In this document: in pieces, positions 1-13,017 of the stretch
Position numbering within the stretch: the stretch's first letter is position 1
Layout of the letters: each line of letters begins with the position of its first letter
From: Metarhizium brunneum
Taxonomy: Eukaryota; Ascomycota; Sordariomycetes; Hypocreales; Clavicipitaceae
Direction of reading: 5' to 3'
DNA length: 64,000 nt
NCBI RefSeq assembly: GCF_013426205.1
Contig: NC_089426.1
Coordinates: 3,720,001-3,784,000 of the forward strand
The notes under the pieces: generated by a model
Database searches by the model: none
What the model was told of the DNA's origin: nothing
The model's input: the letters and a program-made list of their open reading frames with translations, nothing else
Made by a program: the position numbers and the translations under genes

Positions 1-555
1 TCGATGATGTACCTGCAAACCATGCGCGGTCGAATCTACCCGTCGGTGTTCGCTTCGCTAGTTTCACAACATCTCCTATTCCTAAGCCCCGGCCATCATA
101 TCAAACGGTTTTCTAAGAATGGCGAGCCGGTCCAAAACGATGGGGTCGAGTTTGGTAAAACCGTCAATGTGAAAGGGTTTTGAATACATAGCCCTGGCGA
201 CTTGTGGTCAAACAAGTTGACCACCAATAAAAGTTGGGTCTCAGCGTCGTCGCGAATGGTGGCACCACAAGTTATCAGATGCCACAGCCGAGTATCTGTT
301 CAAACTGACACAGCCTGGATGCTATACTCGAGTTGAGTTCTTTGCGCCATAGATCTTTGTTGAATATCTATTTCTACGACCTGAACCACGATACTCACGA
401 CCGTGGACCCCAGTGGCAAAATTCGTCCATCTCCAACAAACGAGCTAGCAGCTGCAAAGGGGGAGCTTGCCCTGCGTTATGGACTATCACAAGCAACAGT
501 GGCAAGTCTTGCTAATTCGACACCATGGATCAATCTACACTGTCGCACATCTCGG
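1..555. other. left-edge intergenic DNA, no confident gene
   Basis: This is the stretch downstream of the stop codon of the RRT8-like gene. I see no ATG-started frame with a recognisable product. On the minus strand a frame stays open from about 300 down to a TGA at 101-103 and reads like protein, but it has no start in view and no known motif. It could be the last exon of an unrecognised gene or chance. Confidence 0.4.
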
Positions 556-1787
556 CTATTGGAGCTTCTTTGCCGCCTCTCGAAGAGTCGGTGCCGTTTC
601 ATCCGTCATGTTTGTGTTTAGTTCCTCGATATCTGCGGCCCACAATGCGGCCCCGACTGGTACCTGTTAGCGCCAACGATGCATTAGAATGACTGTGGAA
701 TAGCATTACCGGTATTGGTGTAAGTGAAGAAGATGTTGGCAACGGGTACCATTTCCAGTAGAGTGGCCACGAAGCCGAATCTGGTGGTAATTGTATTAGA
801 AGCTGGACTTGAGTTTCGTGGACGATGAGGTAATTTACTCACGCTGTGTAGGCGCCGGTATGTTTCTCTAACCAATCGCGCCGTTGAGAGGCCGACCAGT
901 TCTTCAGCTGAAAGTACTGTTTCATGATGAGCCGAGACGACCGAAAAAAACAAGACACACAGACAAACTTACGCGGCCATGAACTAGGGTCCCCCTGGTT
1001 CGAGCTACACAAGTTGTTAGCCTGGAACTCTTATCCCCGGCAACGCGGTGCCATACCTTGAAGAAAGAGAAACATAGCTGTGCCGACCACAGGGATGAAA
1101 TTGAGAGGCAAATACATAATGTATCGAATGATAGCCGTCGGACTAAATTTCGTAAATGGGCTTTTCAAAGTTTTCCCCAGCCTTTTCATGGGGTCACTTC
1201 CGGACTTGACCTCGCGGCCCTCACGGACCATGTTGATGGCATTTCTGGAGATGAGGGTGCCATCAAAGGTGTCGAGAATTGACTGTTGCAGGATCCAGTT
1301 CCTCGAAATCATGTTTGTGATGGTCGAGCTTTCGTTCAATACAAGCAGGACTGTCGAAAAGACGGCCAGGGGACCACTGGTGAAGACAAGCACAGCAAGC
1401 TGTGGGAGGTAGGTAAAGGCAAACATGCCGCCGATTACACCCGCAGATAGGCTGAGATACGAGCCAATCTTGGAAGTGAACGGCTGCCAGAGGGATTTAT
1501 GCGAAAGGAAGTAAAAGACCCCCTGGGGAAAGATTAGCCATGATGTGTTGCCACAAAGGTAGACTCGGTAGACGGTCGTACCTTGATCGGATATAGATAG
1601 GCCTTGCTCTTGAGCGCTTGATATGCTACCCCCTTGGCTTTGTTTAGATCCTCCTTACTAGGACCGGTAAGTCGGCGAACTTTTATGAAGGGCGTGAAAC
1701 AGCTTACAGAATTCCCTGAGCCTTCTCGTTGACGGAGTTGGCAACACGGCTGCTTCTGGACTTGCCACTCTTGGAGTTGTCTGCCAT
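556..1787 (-). CDS. RRT8/LDS-type multispanning membrane protein (EI24-like)
   Basis: This is predicted to be an integral membrane protein of about 299 residues, of the fungal family that includes yeast RRT8 and the LDS proteins, which are linked to lipid droplets and the spore wall. Seven exons join cleanly: 1708-1787, 1582-1657, 1057-1522, 973-1004, 843-916, 710-780 and 556-656, total 900 bases. A Ser/Lys-rich N-terminus precedes several hydrophobic helices, including stretches containing FTYLPQLAVLVF, YIMYLPLNFIPVVG and ATLLEMVPVANIFF. The family-like tail TNTVGAALWAADIE appears only after removing the last intron (657-709), which supports the model. The start is the first ATG of the chain and lies after an A/T-rich leader. 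It is transcribed away from the LanC-like gene, with a 920-base gap between the two starts. Family membership rests on recall of conserved motifs. The exact role is not shown by the sequence. Confidence 0.82.
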
Positions 1788-2707
1788 TGTTTTTTTTGCC
1801 ACAGCTTATTCTAGCACAGCACTAAAGAGAGTACAGTGAGTGAATGATGAGAGTGTAGCCACGTAGCGAAGGCGATCTAAGCAAATAGCGGAGCGTTGGT
1901 AGTTTGGCGTTGAAGTGTCGTGGTGTTTGCACCGGCAATGCGTCTTGTAGTAAGTAGTCTTGTAGTAGTCGTAACGCACATGTGCATTGTGAGCTCATCG
2001 AGTCGACGTCTATGTCGTCATACTGGGTTGCGTCGGTGCACCCAAAAAACAGGGACAGCCCTCTTCGGACTAGTGCCATCAGCTAGAGTCATTCCCTACT
2101 AGGTAAGTACCTCGGTAGGTAGCCATCAGTCGCCTCGTCCACGTCGCGTTTGTGATTTTCACAAGAAGATTGCGATTGTAGCTGATGCACAATTCATGTC
2201 AATTGACAATGGTCGAATTCCGGGGTAAGCAGATAAGCGAACATGGCCCCATGTTGTTCTTACATACCCGCCCGGGTCCGATGTCCCGGGGGACTCGAGG
2301 ACGCCGCAGCTGTTCAACCGCAGGCATGTACTCTACGCTTACAAACTTTCTATTCCAACTAGCCGTGGACAAAACTAGGTCTGGGAAACACAGCGATTCA
2401 ACATTACTTTGACTACAGCGCCTCGCAATATACGTCGATGGTGAGCGCAGACATTGGTGAACAGTTGTCAGTTTCGTGGCTCCCCCACACTTGACAGCTT
2501 ACATGTCTTCTTCAGGGTTTGAGGGGGGACGAGTTGAGGGGAAAGCCAGCCATGGTCCGGATGGAGGACACCTTGTGGCGTTGATATACACCACTGTATA
2601 AGCAGCGCTCAATCGAGAATGAGGACGAGAGAGAAAAAAACAACAGATTTCATCCCTTCGCCACGCCTGGTTGAATTCGCCGCGCCTTTTGCAGGACATT
2701 TCTCATC
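1788..2707. promoter_or_regulatory. divergent intergenic region between RRT8-like and LanC-like genes
   Basis: These 920 bases lie between two divergent start codons and must hold both promoters. Short related words around 2094-2125 (ACTAGGTAAGTACC, GGTAGGTAG) match the recurring noncoding palindromic words reported in the findings. No coding frame is convincing. Confidence 0.5.
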
Positions 2708-3914
2708 ATGGCGCAGAGACATCTCCCTAATACGATGCCCCTACGGCCGCTGACGGCAGACACAACAGCCCTCCTCAGGCAGAGTCTAGAGGATATCGTG
2801 CAGCAAAACCCCCCTCTGGACGAGCACCAGGACAGCCTCTCCGGTCTCCTGTCCGGACACACCGCCCTGGCGTACCTGTTTCTCCGGACGGCCCAGGAAC
2901 ACGCCGGCCTGCAGGTCCGCGGCCACGGGTGCAAGTACTGGGCGGAGCAGTACATGGCGGGCGACCGCGGCGCGCAGGAGATACAAGACAGGAACTGCGG
3001 CCTCGCGTGCGAGAAGCTGGCCTTTGAGGCCGTACGGGCCTGCGTCACCGGCAGCGAAGGGGACGTGGCCGCGTTCCTCGACAACATCCCCGGGCTGGCG
3101 GCGCGCGAGAAGGCGTTCCCCAGCGAGATGCTGTACGGGCGTGCCGCGGTGCTGTACATGCTTCGCATGGTGAGGCGATTCGTCCCGAGCAGCGCGGGCC
3201 CCGTGGACGAGGCCGTCGGCAGGATCTGCCAGAGGATTCTGGACACCAGGGACAGCAGCGAGGGCGACTGGCTGTGGCACGGGAAGCGATACTACGGCGC
3301 TCCCCACGGGGACGTCGGCATCATCACGCAACTCGTGCTGAGCGATCCTTCTCTGGCGCCCAGGCTGGCGGCCCGCCTGGGAGAGCTGCTCGACTTGCAG
3401 ACCGAAGGTGGGAACTGGCCTTCTACGGCCGAGGCGAGGGAGCGCGCAGACAGGCTCGTGCAGTTTTGCCATGGCGCGCCCGGATTCATCTTTGCGCTGC
3501 AGTCCCTGCGGCCGTTCTACCCCATGCTCCGGGAGAGGATCGACGAGGCGATTGCAAAGGGGCGACGGGTTATCTGGGCTCGGGGCCTGCTTGTCAAGGA
3601 ACCGTGCCTGTGTCATGGCCTGTTTGGGAACGGACTGTAAGTATAGCCAGCCGACCCTTTGTGTCGTGTCGTGCGGCCGGCTCACCTGTAGAAACACCAG
3701 AGCTCTTCCCCGCGGGGAAAAACGAGACCATTTCCTGTCTCTCGCGACGCCGGATTCTCTGCAGAGACTGCGCAGCGACCATCCCGGCCTCTTCAGACAC
3801 GGAAGTTGTGGCAAGTCGTCGTCTCCCCTGTTTAGCTACTTGCCCAGCGCGGCGTGGACCTGGACCGTCTCCAACGAGGATGAGCCGCGCATCATTCTGT
3901 TCAATGATGTTTAG
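2708..3914 (+). CDS. LanC-like (lanthionine synthetase C-like) protein
   Basis: Two exons (2708-3636 and 3692-3914, total 1152 bases) give a 383-residue protein of the LanC/LanCL family, an alpha/alpha toroid with a zinc site. The zinc-ligand pattern is present: Cys254 in FCHGAPG, then Cys302-His303 in CLCHGLFGNG. Repeated Gly-rich turns of the toroid are visible (LLSGHTALAYLF near residue 48, LYGRAAVLYML near 140, YGAPHGDVGI near 200). The 55-base intron splits the last turn right after GNG, and removing it restores a long C-terminal segment ending in EDEPRIILFNDV. Bacterial LanC adds Cys to dehydro-amino acids to form lanthionine. Eukaryotic LanCL proteins have been linked to glutathione addition to dehydrated peptides, so a detoxifying or repair role is possible here. 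No lantibiotic dehydratase or precursor peptide is seen nearby, so lantibiotic synthesis is not supported. Wobble positions are very GC-rich. Confidence 0.9.
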
Positions 3915-6900
3915 CCGCACACCGGAGTGCCCTTCCTGAGCCGCCAGAGGGAAAAGTAAACAAAAAATAAGTAAACATTTCCATTATGTATTCATTCGTG
4001 TGGAGTTGGCGGCGTTCGAGTGGCATCATGGACGTGTGAACCCCGGAAAACAAACCTTGATATATGGGCGAATGGAACATGCTTATTTTCCAAAAAGGCT
4101 TGCTGCAACCGTCGAAGCCAGCCAAATGCTCTTAGGCGTCATAGTAACTTCAGACCTTTGGGTAGTGTAAATGGGTGTTTGTGGCGTTTAGATGTCGCCG
4201 GTGCAAATACTACGACAGTAACTTTGATAAAACCTTGGATCGGTTAGTGCGGGAGCATTGGCGGTTATCACGGCCGTCCAAACTGGCCAATGTTGTCGCC
4301 GCAACACCCGTAATAGCCATTCATTGGTTGGCTGGAGGCATCAATCTTTCCAAAGTTTTTCAAGCCCATCCCGCCAAGTCAACCCCACGGCCCCGTATCC
4401 GACAGATCGCGAGACTGGTTGTTCGATCTGCACACACAATAATGCCATTTGCCAGGGAAGAGAAGGATTTTTTTAGCTGTGGGGAGGAGAAGAAGGGGGC
4501 GTGTGTTGCGCTCTTGGCAAGTGGGTCCTGGCCCGTCTCCGTGTCCGATGGATGGGGGCGGGTTCCGGGACCTTTTTTTTCTTTCTTTTTTTCGCGTTTG
4601 TCAATGCCCACTCGTCCGGTCGCCACACCGTCGTCGCGACAAGCCTCCCGAGTCGGCGAACGGGTCCCGTGTTGCATGGCTCGATTCCCACAAGTCACTA
4701 TTGCTCTGATGTGCTTGGCAAACTCTACTTCCAGCGTTTGGCGCTTTGCCGCCATCATGCCCAGGCCATCTATTGTCTTGGTATGAGGGGAAAATGGGGG
4801 CCAGATCCCAAAGCCCGCTGAAGGGAGTCGAGGATTCAGGGAGCATCTAAAGTAGGGTGCACAACCCCATCAAGCTGTCATGGTTTATTTTTGAAACAAT
4901 TACACGCGTTACCAAAGTCAGAGATTACAACGCTGGCCAACGTTACATCTCTGCAGTCAACCGCAAAGGATACAAATCTGGCCACATTGAATACCGCGCT
5001 GTGCTGTTTTCAGACAATTTCATCGCCATGGTTGGTTTTAGTGTTGAACGATTTTGGCCGTAGCAAAACAAGACCACCAGGAGAATCTGACAATAATTAC
5101 CAGGCCGGAAAACAAGGAGCTCTAATGCTTGAAAGACAGCATGTAAGTTCATTGGAAGAATAAACCCCTGGCAAGAAGCACAGCTGGGGCTCCTTGCATC
5201 TGTAGGCTCAGGTGCGCCAAACCATACGTGATGTCACTTCCGACGTAGCAAGTATGTATACGCATGAGCTATATCTTGCAAGAGGATCAGAGAGCGATAT
5301 ACACTCCGATCACGGGCTCCAGCATTGAGGCGTTATATGCCGGTAAATGAATCAACATCTCATGCGAAGCAAGTCCTCGACGAGGAAGGACGTTAGCGAT
5401 TGGAGAGAATCACAAGGCCCCAAAACCGCCGCTCGCCCACAATCTCCCCCTCTCCCGAAAGGCCGCAAGATAAAAGTTAGCATTGATTTGATCGATTTTC
5501 AAGGTCAAGTGCTCGGTTTAGTGGGCACCAGTTTGTGCACATCCGCGGAGGTTGACGGACAATTGCCGTGGTGACGACACCACGCCATGTCCTGCAGAAC
5601 AGCAATTGACCGTTTTGATTGGATCTAAAGGGATGCACAATGCTCTCTAGGAAAGCAATGCATGGTTGCATTTTCGACAACCATGGGAACCGGGTGTCGG
5701 CGTTTATTCTTAGAGCCACATGATGTCGGCATGAAGCGAGAATGGAGACATTAATCGGGGGATCCGACCGCAGGCAGGAAACGTAAGGGAGGGGGGAGGG
5801 GTGAATCAGGAGATGGGAGAGCTAATGTAGAATGACATTGTTTACATGCAGGAGAAGGAATATAGAAGAAACCAAGTCATGATACAATGCACCGGCCTGC
5901 GCTTCCAGCAGGGGAACGAGACCGACCGTGGTTCAACCACCGTGTCGGGGTGGAAACGGGGAACGTGACCATGTGCCATCGGACTTAGACGGCGAATATC
6001 CAGATACTTGGGAGGTACAGTAATTGTACAAAACCCGTACTCCGTACAGCTTATGTGAATTGAGCCTGAGGGATTTCTGGAACCCGGCTTCTTCCTAGTT
6101 TGAGGTCGTTGCGGCAGCTCGACAGCCCTGTGATGCCCCTGGGGGGCGGGCGCTTGGAGGTCATGCGACACGGACGGGCACACGGGACATGACATGCTGT
6201 ATGACGTGAAGGGCGAGAGGATATCTGTGTATGTATGTCGCTGGCTGAGTGAGCCTCCTCGGCCAGAAATTTTCATGGCACAATTTGTGCGTTGCGGTCT
6301 TGTCTCGGTGCCGACCTCAGCGACTGTGGCCCGGAAAACCAGGTCCCGTCATTGGCTGCACGGGTCACAGCACGGCTTGCCGTCGAGTCGTCGACCTCCA
6401 TTGAAAAGGCAAAATGTTTTGGCTGACGCCTGGCTTGAACATTTGGCTGCTTGGTCAATGAGCGGGCGGACGGAGCCCATCCATCGGAGCCCGAACCACC
6501 GGCCACCCGCGAAACGGCCAACTTCTTGGTTGTTTCCTTATCCGTACCTGGCTTCCATTGGCGTTTTATCCCTCGGGCTTGGACCCTGATCGTCGGGGGC
6601 AATCGCCAAAGACATCACCACCACGGGTCCAAGGGCTCGTGGCACGCACGCATCAAGTCGAGTTGACTAAGCGCAGAGCCTGAGGTCAATGGACGCGACC
6701 CGCTTCAGCTCATGCATAGTCCTGATTCACCCTCGTGAATACCGATCTCGACACGTCGGGCGCAGCTAGGGTTCACAACACTAATAAGGACTCGGCGGAG
6801 AAAACGGAAAATCCTAAGCGGAACCGAGTTGGCTCTAAGCGGGTTTCGCAGTTGTAACCACCCACATGGTGGTGTGTCTTTGCCAGCATAGTGACGTCTG

Positions 6901-9900
6901 GGGAATAAACCGCATCGGGTAGTATGTATTCCTGTAGCCCACAAAAAGCATTCAATTTTGAAGCTTCTAGAAGTTCGGTCGAAGTTCGGTGACCATGTTT
7001 GCAGCGATTGCGGCCGGCAGTTGAGCTGGGAATCTGCAAGGAAAGTGGGTTTTGTGTTCATGGTGGCTCAATACCATAACGCCAGATATGTTTTTTTTCT
7101 TTTTCCATGAAACAAAAGAAGCCAAGCTGCGTCAAAGTTGCAGACCACACCCCCCTCCACGGAGGCGAGTGAGCGAATTGGAAACATGATGGCATTTTCG
7201 TGAGGAAGATTTCGACTGGCTGACGGGGTCAAAAAAGCTCTGGTCTCAGGTGCTCCATAGAAGAGTATTCCAGCTCCACAAGGAAGGCGAGGGCCGAGAC
7301 CTTGGGTGGGGCGCCTGCCACTTTTTTCGGCTTCGTCATAGCCTGTCATCTCTTACTCTTACCATGGCACAAGAAGGATGACAAACGATTTACCCCATGC
7401 AACCTATCCCGTGATCCACTCACCATCACCATTCATCCTGCCGTGATCTTTGGCAGCAATATCGAAGACTATGCTTGGCGTAAGGGGTCGACGTCGATTC
7501 CAACGACAGCCTTGCAGGCAGCCTGCCATCCACTGGGCAAGGCGTCGCCTAGTGCGAAGAAGATACAAAACTGCATCAAGGACGGAGTACTGGATGGACC
7601 CATGTGGCGGCACGGCGTACTGTGTGGGCTCAAACGTTATTATTCCCATTGATTGAGCTGCTATTCCCGCCCGCAGTGCCGTCCAGCCGGATTGCCGATC
7701 ACATCATCACAGACCATACACGCCATTCAAGTTTCGTTACACAGACGTTTTATTTCTTTGCAACGGCCACTAGGCCCTTACAGCACGAGGAAAGAAATTG
7801 TATGTCAGAATGACTGCGAATGTTTTCTCCAAATATCATCGACAGCTCGCCAAGGCATTCCAGCTCGTCTCTCCCACGGCTAGCTTCGTTTCAAAAAAAA
7901 AAAAAAAAAAAAAGAAAAGCTCAAGTGCTCTCCATTGTTCGTGCGGTGGCAAAGAGAGAAGCAGGGATACTTCACACCTCATGCAGTCAGCTCTTGCACT
8001 CTCATTGGCGACTTCGGATAGCTACGACCTCAAATCGAACCAGTTGACTTTTTTCTTGGTGGAAATGATTGAAGGCAATTCAAGTCAGTGTTGTATTTAT
8101 CGGAGCGAGGTCGGCATGCGCCCCTCCAACAGCAGCCCTACAGAACCGTTGACACTATCTCGAACACACAAAGAAAATGACGAACCATGTCGGGAGGCTA
8201 ACGCCAGCCTCGGCGAGTCGCACAGAACCTTGAGCAATTGGTCGCCCATGATTAATGCCGATTCCGCCATTGGGGGGGTGTATAGACAAGAGATACCTGC
8301 GTGTTGACTTCTGGACGGGTTACGCGATGAGGCGCACACTACGGATTTGCCCACCGGCGATTTGATTCCCGGAATACTCGACTGAACATCGTTTCGATCA
8401 TCAATGATTCACTGATTAGAGCGAGGCGCCGACGGAGGAAAACGCCAACTGATTTGCGGCAGGCTCTAAAACTGGGAATGATTACCGCATCCTCGGCAAC
8501 CACCCATTGTGTGAAAAAAACCTGCCCCCTGGGCCCAGCTCGCACCATGTTGTTGATGGATTTCCTCCATGATATAATCAACGGCTGAGGGCTTCACATC
8601 AAGCGCGAAATGGCAACAAGGCGCTATCCCGCGGACTTTGATTGAGTCGGTGTCGGTTGTAAGAAATCTCCGGACTCCACCAACTGCATCCATCATGTAT
8701 CGAACACCCACCCACCCGGAGGAGAGGGCCATGTACATAAGTCCGTGGATTGTCAAGCCACGGCGTTTGAGGTGCGAGCGGACCACTGGTAGCACGCTAA
8801 GGCTTGTCATTTCATGCACTCGTGGCTCAATCTCTTGGGGTTCCCTGTAACTCACAGCATAAGTAGCGGTAGACACTTGTTCGCCCACAAGGGGTCATTC
8901 GACCCGCCAACCGCACAAAGACGCCGGACAAGGAAAGACTAAAACTCTCTCCGCAATACTTCCTTGATTGTAGTTCTCTCGCAGCTCGGGCCCAGAAGAG
9001 AGGAGTTCAATCACCGGGTCAGAAGGAGGGGAAAGGAACAACGACAGGCCAGAGGTAACGCTGGTGATGTTCGCATCGGTACTCTGCGTGAGAAGCGTCC
9101 TCCAAGCCAGCAATCAATCAACTCTTCACAAGGTGCTTAACCCTGCAGGCACTCAGTACCCAGCCACATGTGCCTGTCTAGTTAGGTATGTAAGCTGTCG
9201 CGAAGGATTACCAATTCGTTACCCAAGCTTAGTTACCTCGACCACTGCCTATGAGTGGCTCATACTAGACTGGTCTGGCTTCGGACCCGGCGAAGTGGGA
9301 AGACCACACAGACGGGCGAGACGAGACGAGGGGATTGGCGTTTCTGTGGCTCCGTGAAGAGCATAACGACGAGAGATAGCCAACCCAAGTGCTGACTTGG
9401 TTGGTTGGTCATGCTCGACTGTCGCCAAAATGCCCACCGGCACGGCACTGACAACCGCACGATTACAATGCACCTCGATGGCCAAACGTGGTCCTGAGGT
9501 TCTGCTGGGGCGTCCAAACAGAAACCTCATCATCTCCTCTCCACAGGCGCCCCCCCCTTTTCAAAGTTCCAAAGTTTCTCAAGTTGCGTTGTAGTAGCTT
9601 TGGCTGCACGGCCATATGCAACAACCTGGGGCCTGGGAAGAGAAACAAGAATTCATCGGTAGAAAGGCCCGGCATCTGTTCATGACGGTCCTGTTTCTCA
9701 CCGCCAAGAGGCTTGCCTAAGTTGAAATACGCCCTAAGGAAGGACTTGAAGCTGTTTCTGGTTGCTAAGGTTTAATGCCCGTCGCCATGGCAGGGCCGTC
9801 GAAACCTTGCCGGGGTCGTTGTGTTGCAATGTGATACTTTTAGACGTCGCCTTTTGACTAGCGACGACGGGGCGGTCGTCGTTCGTGGGGGGAGTCGTTT

Positions 9901-11767
9901 TCATCGTTCCATGATGAAACAGAACTGAGATAGGGTTCCAATACGGCCTGTGATGTATCATAAAGCTTGTGGGGTTGGTGAAAATTAGATGAGGAATGCG
10001 GGCTTGCAACACTTGAACAGACGGTCCTGGCATTAGTCCAAAATACGCAATGGAGCTTCTTATCAATGTCTGTCGATGACGAGAGAAGGCGGCCGGTAGC
10101 CACATGTAAGAGGTACGGCAGCAGCACCATTTTCTATGCTATCAGACAGATTTGCGACCCAGGCTATTGGACACAACAACGGCATCGGCGTTGTGGCGGC
10201 ACGATCAGGGAGTATTATACGATGGGCAACTTCGGGCTATCGACGGAGTTGCGACGCGGCAAATCAAGAGAGGCATGGCTTGGCTATGCCAACGTGCTAG
10301 GCGTGGTGTAGCGGCATCTGGATATCGTCCCTCCATGTCGCTACGAGTACTCCGTACCAGGGTGGCCTTGGTTATCAACTTATCATGCACTCCGCGGGAC
10401 GGACAGGGTCACGGCCACGGCCAACGGAATTTAAACGTTTACACTGTAAACTAACGTTAAAATTAGGCGAAGATGGGCTGCAGATATGACGTGGCGGCCA
10501 GGAAGATGAAAACCAAAAAGAAAACGAGCAACAAGAATAAAATAGAGTTGGGGCATACGTGGTCTCGCGAAATCTGTGGTCCGCAGTCCCAAAGGGAGAG
10601 GAAAATCAAGGGCCAATTGATGACACCTGGATGCAAAAGGGCCGCTGTATAAGCGGACCAACTCACACCAGCACCGACGCAACTAGATAAAAAACAGAGC
10701 AGGTCACCGACGAGGGTAGGACTGGAAAAGGTTGGAACATGAAGTTAGTCGCCCAGACTATGGGGTCAAAGACACAAACATCCTGGTCGGTGACTTGCTA
10801 AAAGCAGCTGGATGCGTGGCAGAGCCTGGCCGCATCATGGTATGTTTTGGCGATGGGCGCTCAAGTCCGCCGCTGCAGGCGGAGTTGAGAGCCATGATGA
10901 ATTTGATTGATCAGTAATAGTGCAGGGCTGGCAAGACCTCAAGCTGGAGAATGAGCACTTGAGACCTGGGCACATATCTGGGCAGACTGATGTGCAGCCT
11001 AGGGGGCATTTGGGGGGCCCGCTGGGGGCTTTAGGCGCTGGGTCACAGGCTGTTTAGCGGCCGTCTACTGGCCATGCCCAGTGGGAAAGAAAAGCCAAAA
11101 TTCCCATGGCCCCACCCGCCAGCAGCTGCGTGCTAGCAACTGGCTACTTGGCCGGTACGCGATTGATTGCACCAGACTGCAAGGACGGGGACCCCCATGC
11201 CCGTCTCTCGCCATTTCGGACATAAACACGCCGCCGACAGGCTGCTGGAGGCTAGCCGCACACCCCCCCCTCCGCCCCGGCGCAGGTACCTCCACGGGTA
11301 CGGAGTACGTACTCCCGCCCAAGCCCAGAAAGGCGCAAAACGCAACCGGCGTCTCCCCTCTAGCAAGTCGATTCATCACTTTCAAAGCCATCCCTGACGA
11401 TTATGTGAGACTGAGTCTTTGCCCCGGGAGATGGCAGATACATATGTACACACATACATATACGCTGGCCTCTGCCCTAGCCATGCATACATTAATCAGC
11501 CCGCGCCCCTCTCCTCTGGCCGTCGAGTCATTTCCCACTCTTGGTGCAAAAGGCCGTTTTCCCATACAAGTTGCGGTGGCTGTTTATATAACCTGCCCGG
11601 TGGCACCAACACCCTCCTCCGTCTGCTCCTCCAGTTTTGCCCGAATTACAAACCGTTTGGCAAGAATACTTTGCCATATTACAATTGCTTCCCTGCTTCC
11701 TCCCCTTGCCTGATACCTACCTGATTCCCACATCGCACACAGACACGCGGACACACAACGCCACATC
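3915..11767. other. 7.9 kb gene-poor region upstream of the Zn2Cys6 regulator
   Basis: I find no convincing gene here. Long frames on both strands lack ATG starts, family motifs or consistent codon use. Items visible: a poly(A) run of about 20 at 7893-7912; exact copies of GTACTCCGTAC or its complement at 6037-6047, 10347-10357 and 11298-11308; a TATA-like TTTATATAA at 11583-11591, about 180 bases before the regulator's start; and CT-rich leader sequence at 11600-11760. A minus-strand frame at 8466-8888 is open for 140 codons but has no ATG at its beginning. A frame at 10740-10917 (+) reads like protein but also lacks a start. Both are unresolved. The region may be a long promoter domain or a graveyard of decayed sequence. 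Confidence 0.5.
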
Positions 11768-13017
11768 ATGGGATCGCATAGCTTGCCTTCGCCCCCGGCG
11801 GAGGAGAATAAATCGGGAGCTTCTAGAAAGAGCACGTCGACAAAGTCTGTCAAGTCTACGAGTCGTGTTTCCAAGCGCGCCAGTGCCAGTGCTGCCGCTG
11901 CCCACCACCATGATCACGTAACTCACGCTGCGGGCATGGATGGCCGACATAAGCGAGTATGGAAGGCTTGTGAGAGATGTAGAATGAAGAAGACAAAGGT
12001 ACCGTGAATCCTGTTTTGACCCGAAGACGCAAAACAAGTCTTTTTTATTTTTTTATTTTTTTATTTCACGCTAACATGAGAAAATGACAGTGCGATGGTG
12101 AATTCCCTTGTAAGAGATGTAAGGATGACGGCCTTGTTTGTACAGCTGGGGTCCGCAAAAAGGTCGAGTATAAGCAGCTGCCACGAGGGTATGTAACGTG
12201 CCCATGATGACGTTTCATGTACTGTCCCAATCCAGAGATGTTGTTGTTGTTGACACGGGTTGAAATGAGCAGATACGCCGAGGTTCTTGAAAACACTCAA
12301 TTCGCCCTCATTGCCACGGTTCACAAGCTGTACAACATGGTGCGCAACTCACAAACATGGGAGCTTGGCGAACCCGATCTCAACGACCGCGGGCTCCCCG
12401 TGATCCATGATATCGCGCAGAAGCTCGGCTGCATCCGGCCCAACAGCGACATCGACCTCCCCGTGCACTCGGTGTTTCCCGAAGACGAAGCCGGCATGGC
12501 AGAGCTCGCGCGTCAGCTCGAGGAACAGCAGAACAAGGACGGCGACAGCCAAAAGGACCTCAAGGACACCGACTCGTCCAGCTACCAGCGAAACGACCGT
12601 GCCTCGTCATCGGAGCTCGACCATTCCGACTTTGAGGACTACCGCAAGGCGGCATTTGGCAGCGGCAACGCCATGACACTATCACCGCAGAGCTTCGCCG
12701 GCAGCAACGACTTCGACTTCAGTCCCACGGTGCCCGAGATGGACCCCAGCGTCATGTTTGCCTCACAAAACCAGTCCATGCCCAACTTCTCCACATGGTC
12801 CATGCCCAAGTCTCAAAACAGCGGGCTGGCAATGCAGCACTTTTTGCAGCAGGCAGATGCCCTGCAGAGCATGAACATGATGAACCAGCCCATGGTTGAT
12901 CCTGAATTCGGCACCATCAAACCCGACATCCTGTCATGTCCCAACCCCGATGTCATGATGGGCATAGGCGACCCCATGATTTACGGCGGGTTTGACAGCG
13001 AGTCGATGAGACTCTGA
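11768..13017 (+). CDS. Zn(II)2Cys6 binuclear-cluster transcription factor
   Basis: Three exons (11768-11998, 12091-12188, 12273-13017; 1074 bases) encode a 357-residue nuclear regulator. The zinc cluster begins near residue 69 and runs across the first splice junction: CERCRMKKTKC, then CKRCKDDGLVC, so six cysteines bind two zinc ions. Without removing intron 1 the cluster is broken. A Ser/Ala/His-rich N-terminus precedes it. After the cluster comes a conserved-looking block (YAEVLENTQF, VHKLYNMVRN, HDIAQKLGCIRPNSDIDLPVH). The C-terminus is acidic, Ser-rich and Met/Asn-rich and may be an activation region. There is no long fungal-specific middle homology domain, so this is one of the small Zn2Cys6 proteins. 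One candidate family to test is M. oryzae TPC1/N. crassa TAH-3, but I recall this only weakly. Intron 1 holds three T-rich TTTTTTTA-type units. The gene is isolated by 7.9 kb upstream and 6.4 kb downstream. Confidence 0.9.

Noticed and set aside
4175..4786. 203-codon plus-strand frame
   Set aside because: It includes homopolymer-derived Phe/Lys runs, has overlapping frames on both strands, and shows no recognisable motif.
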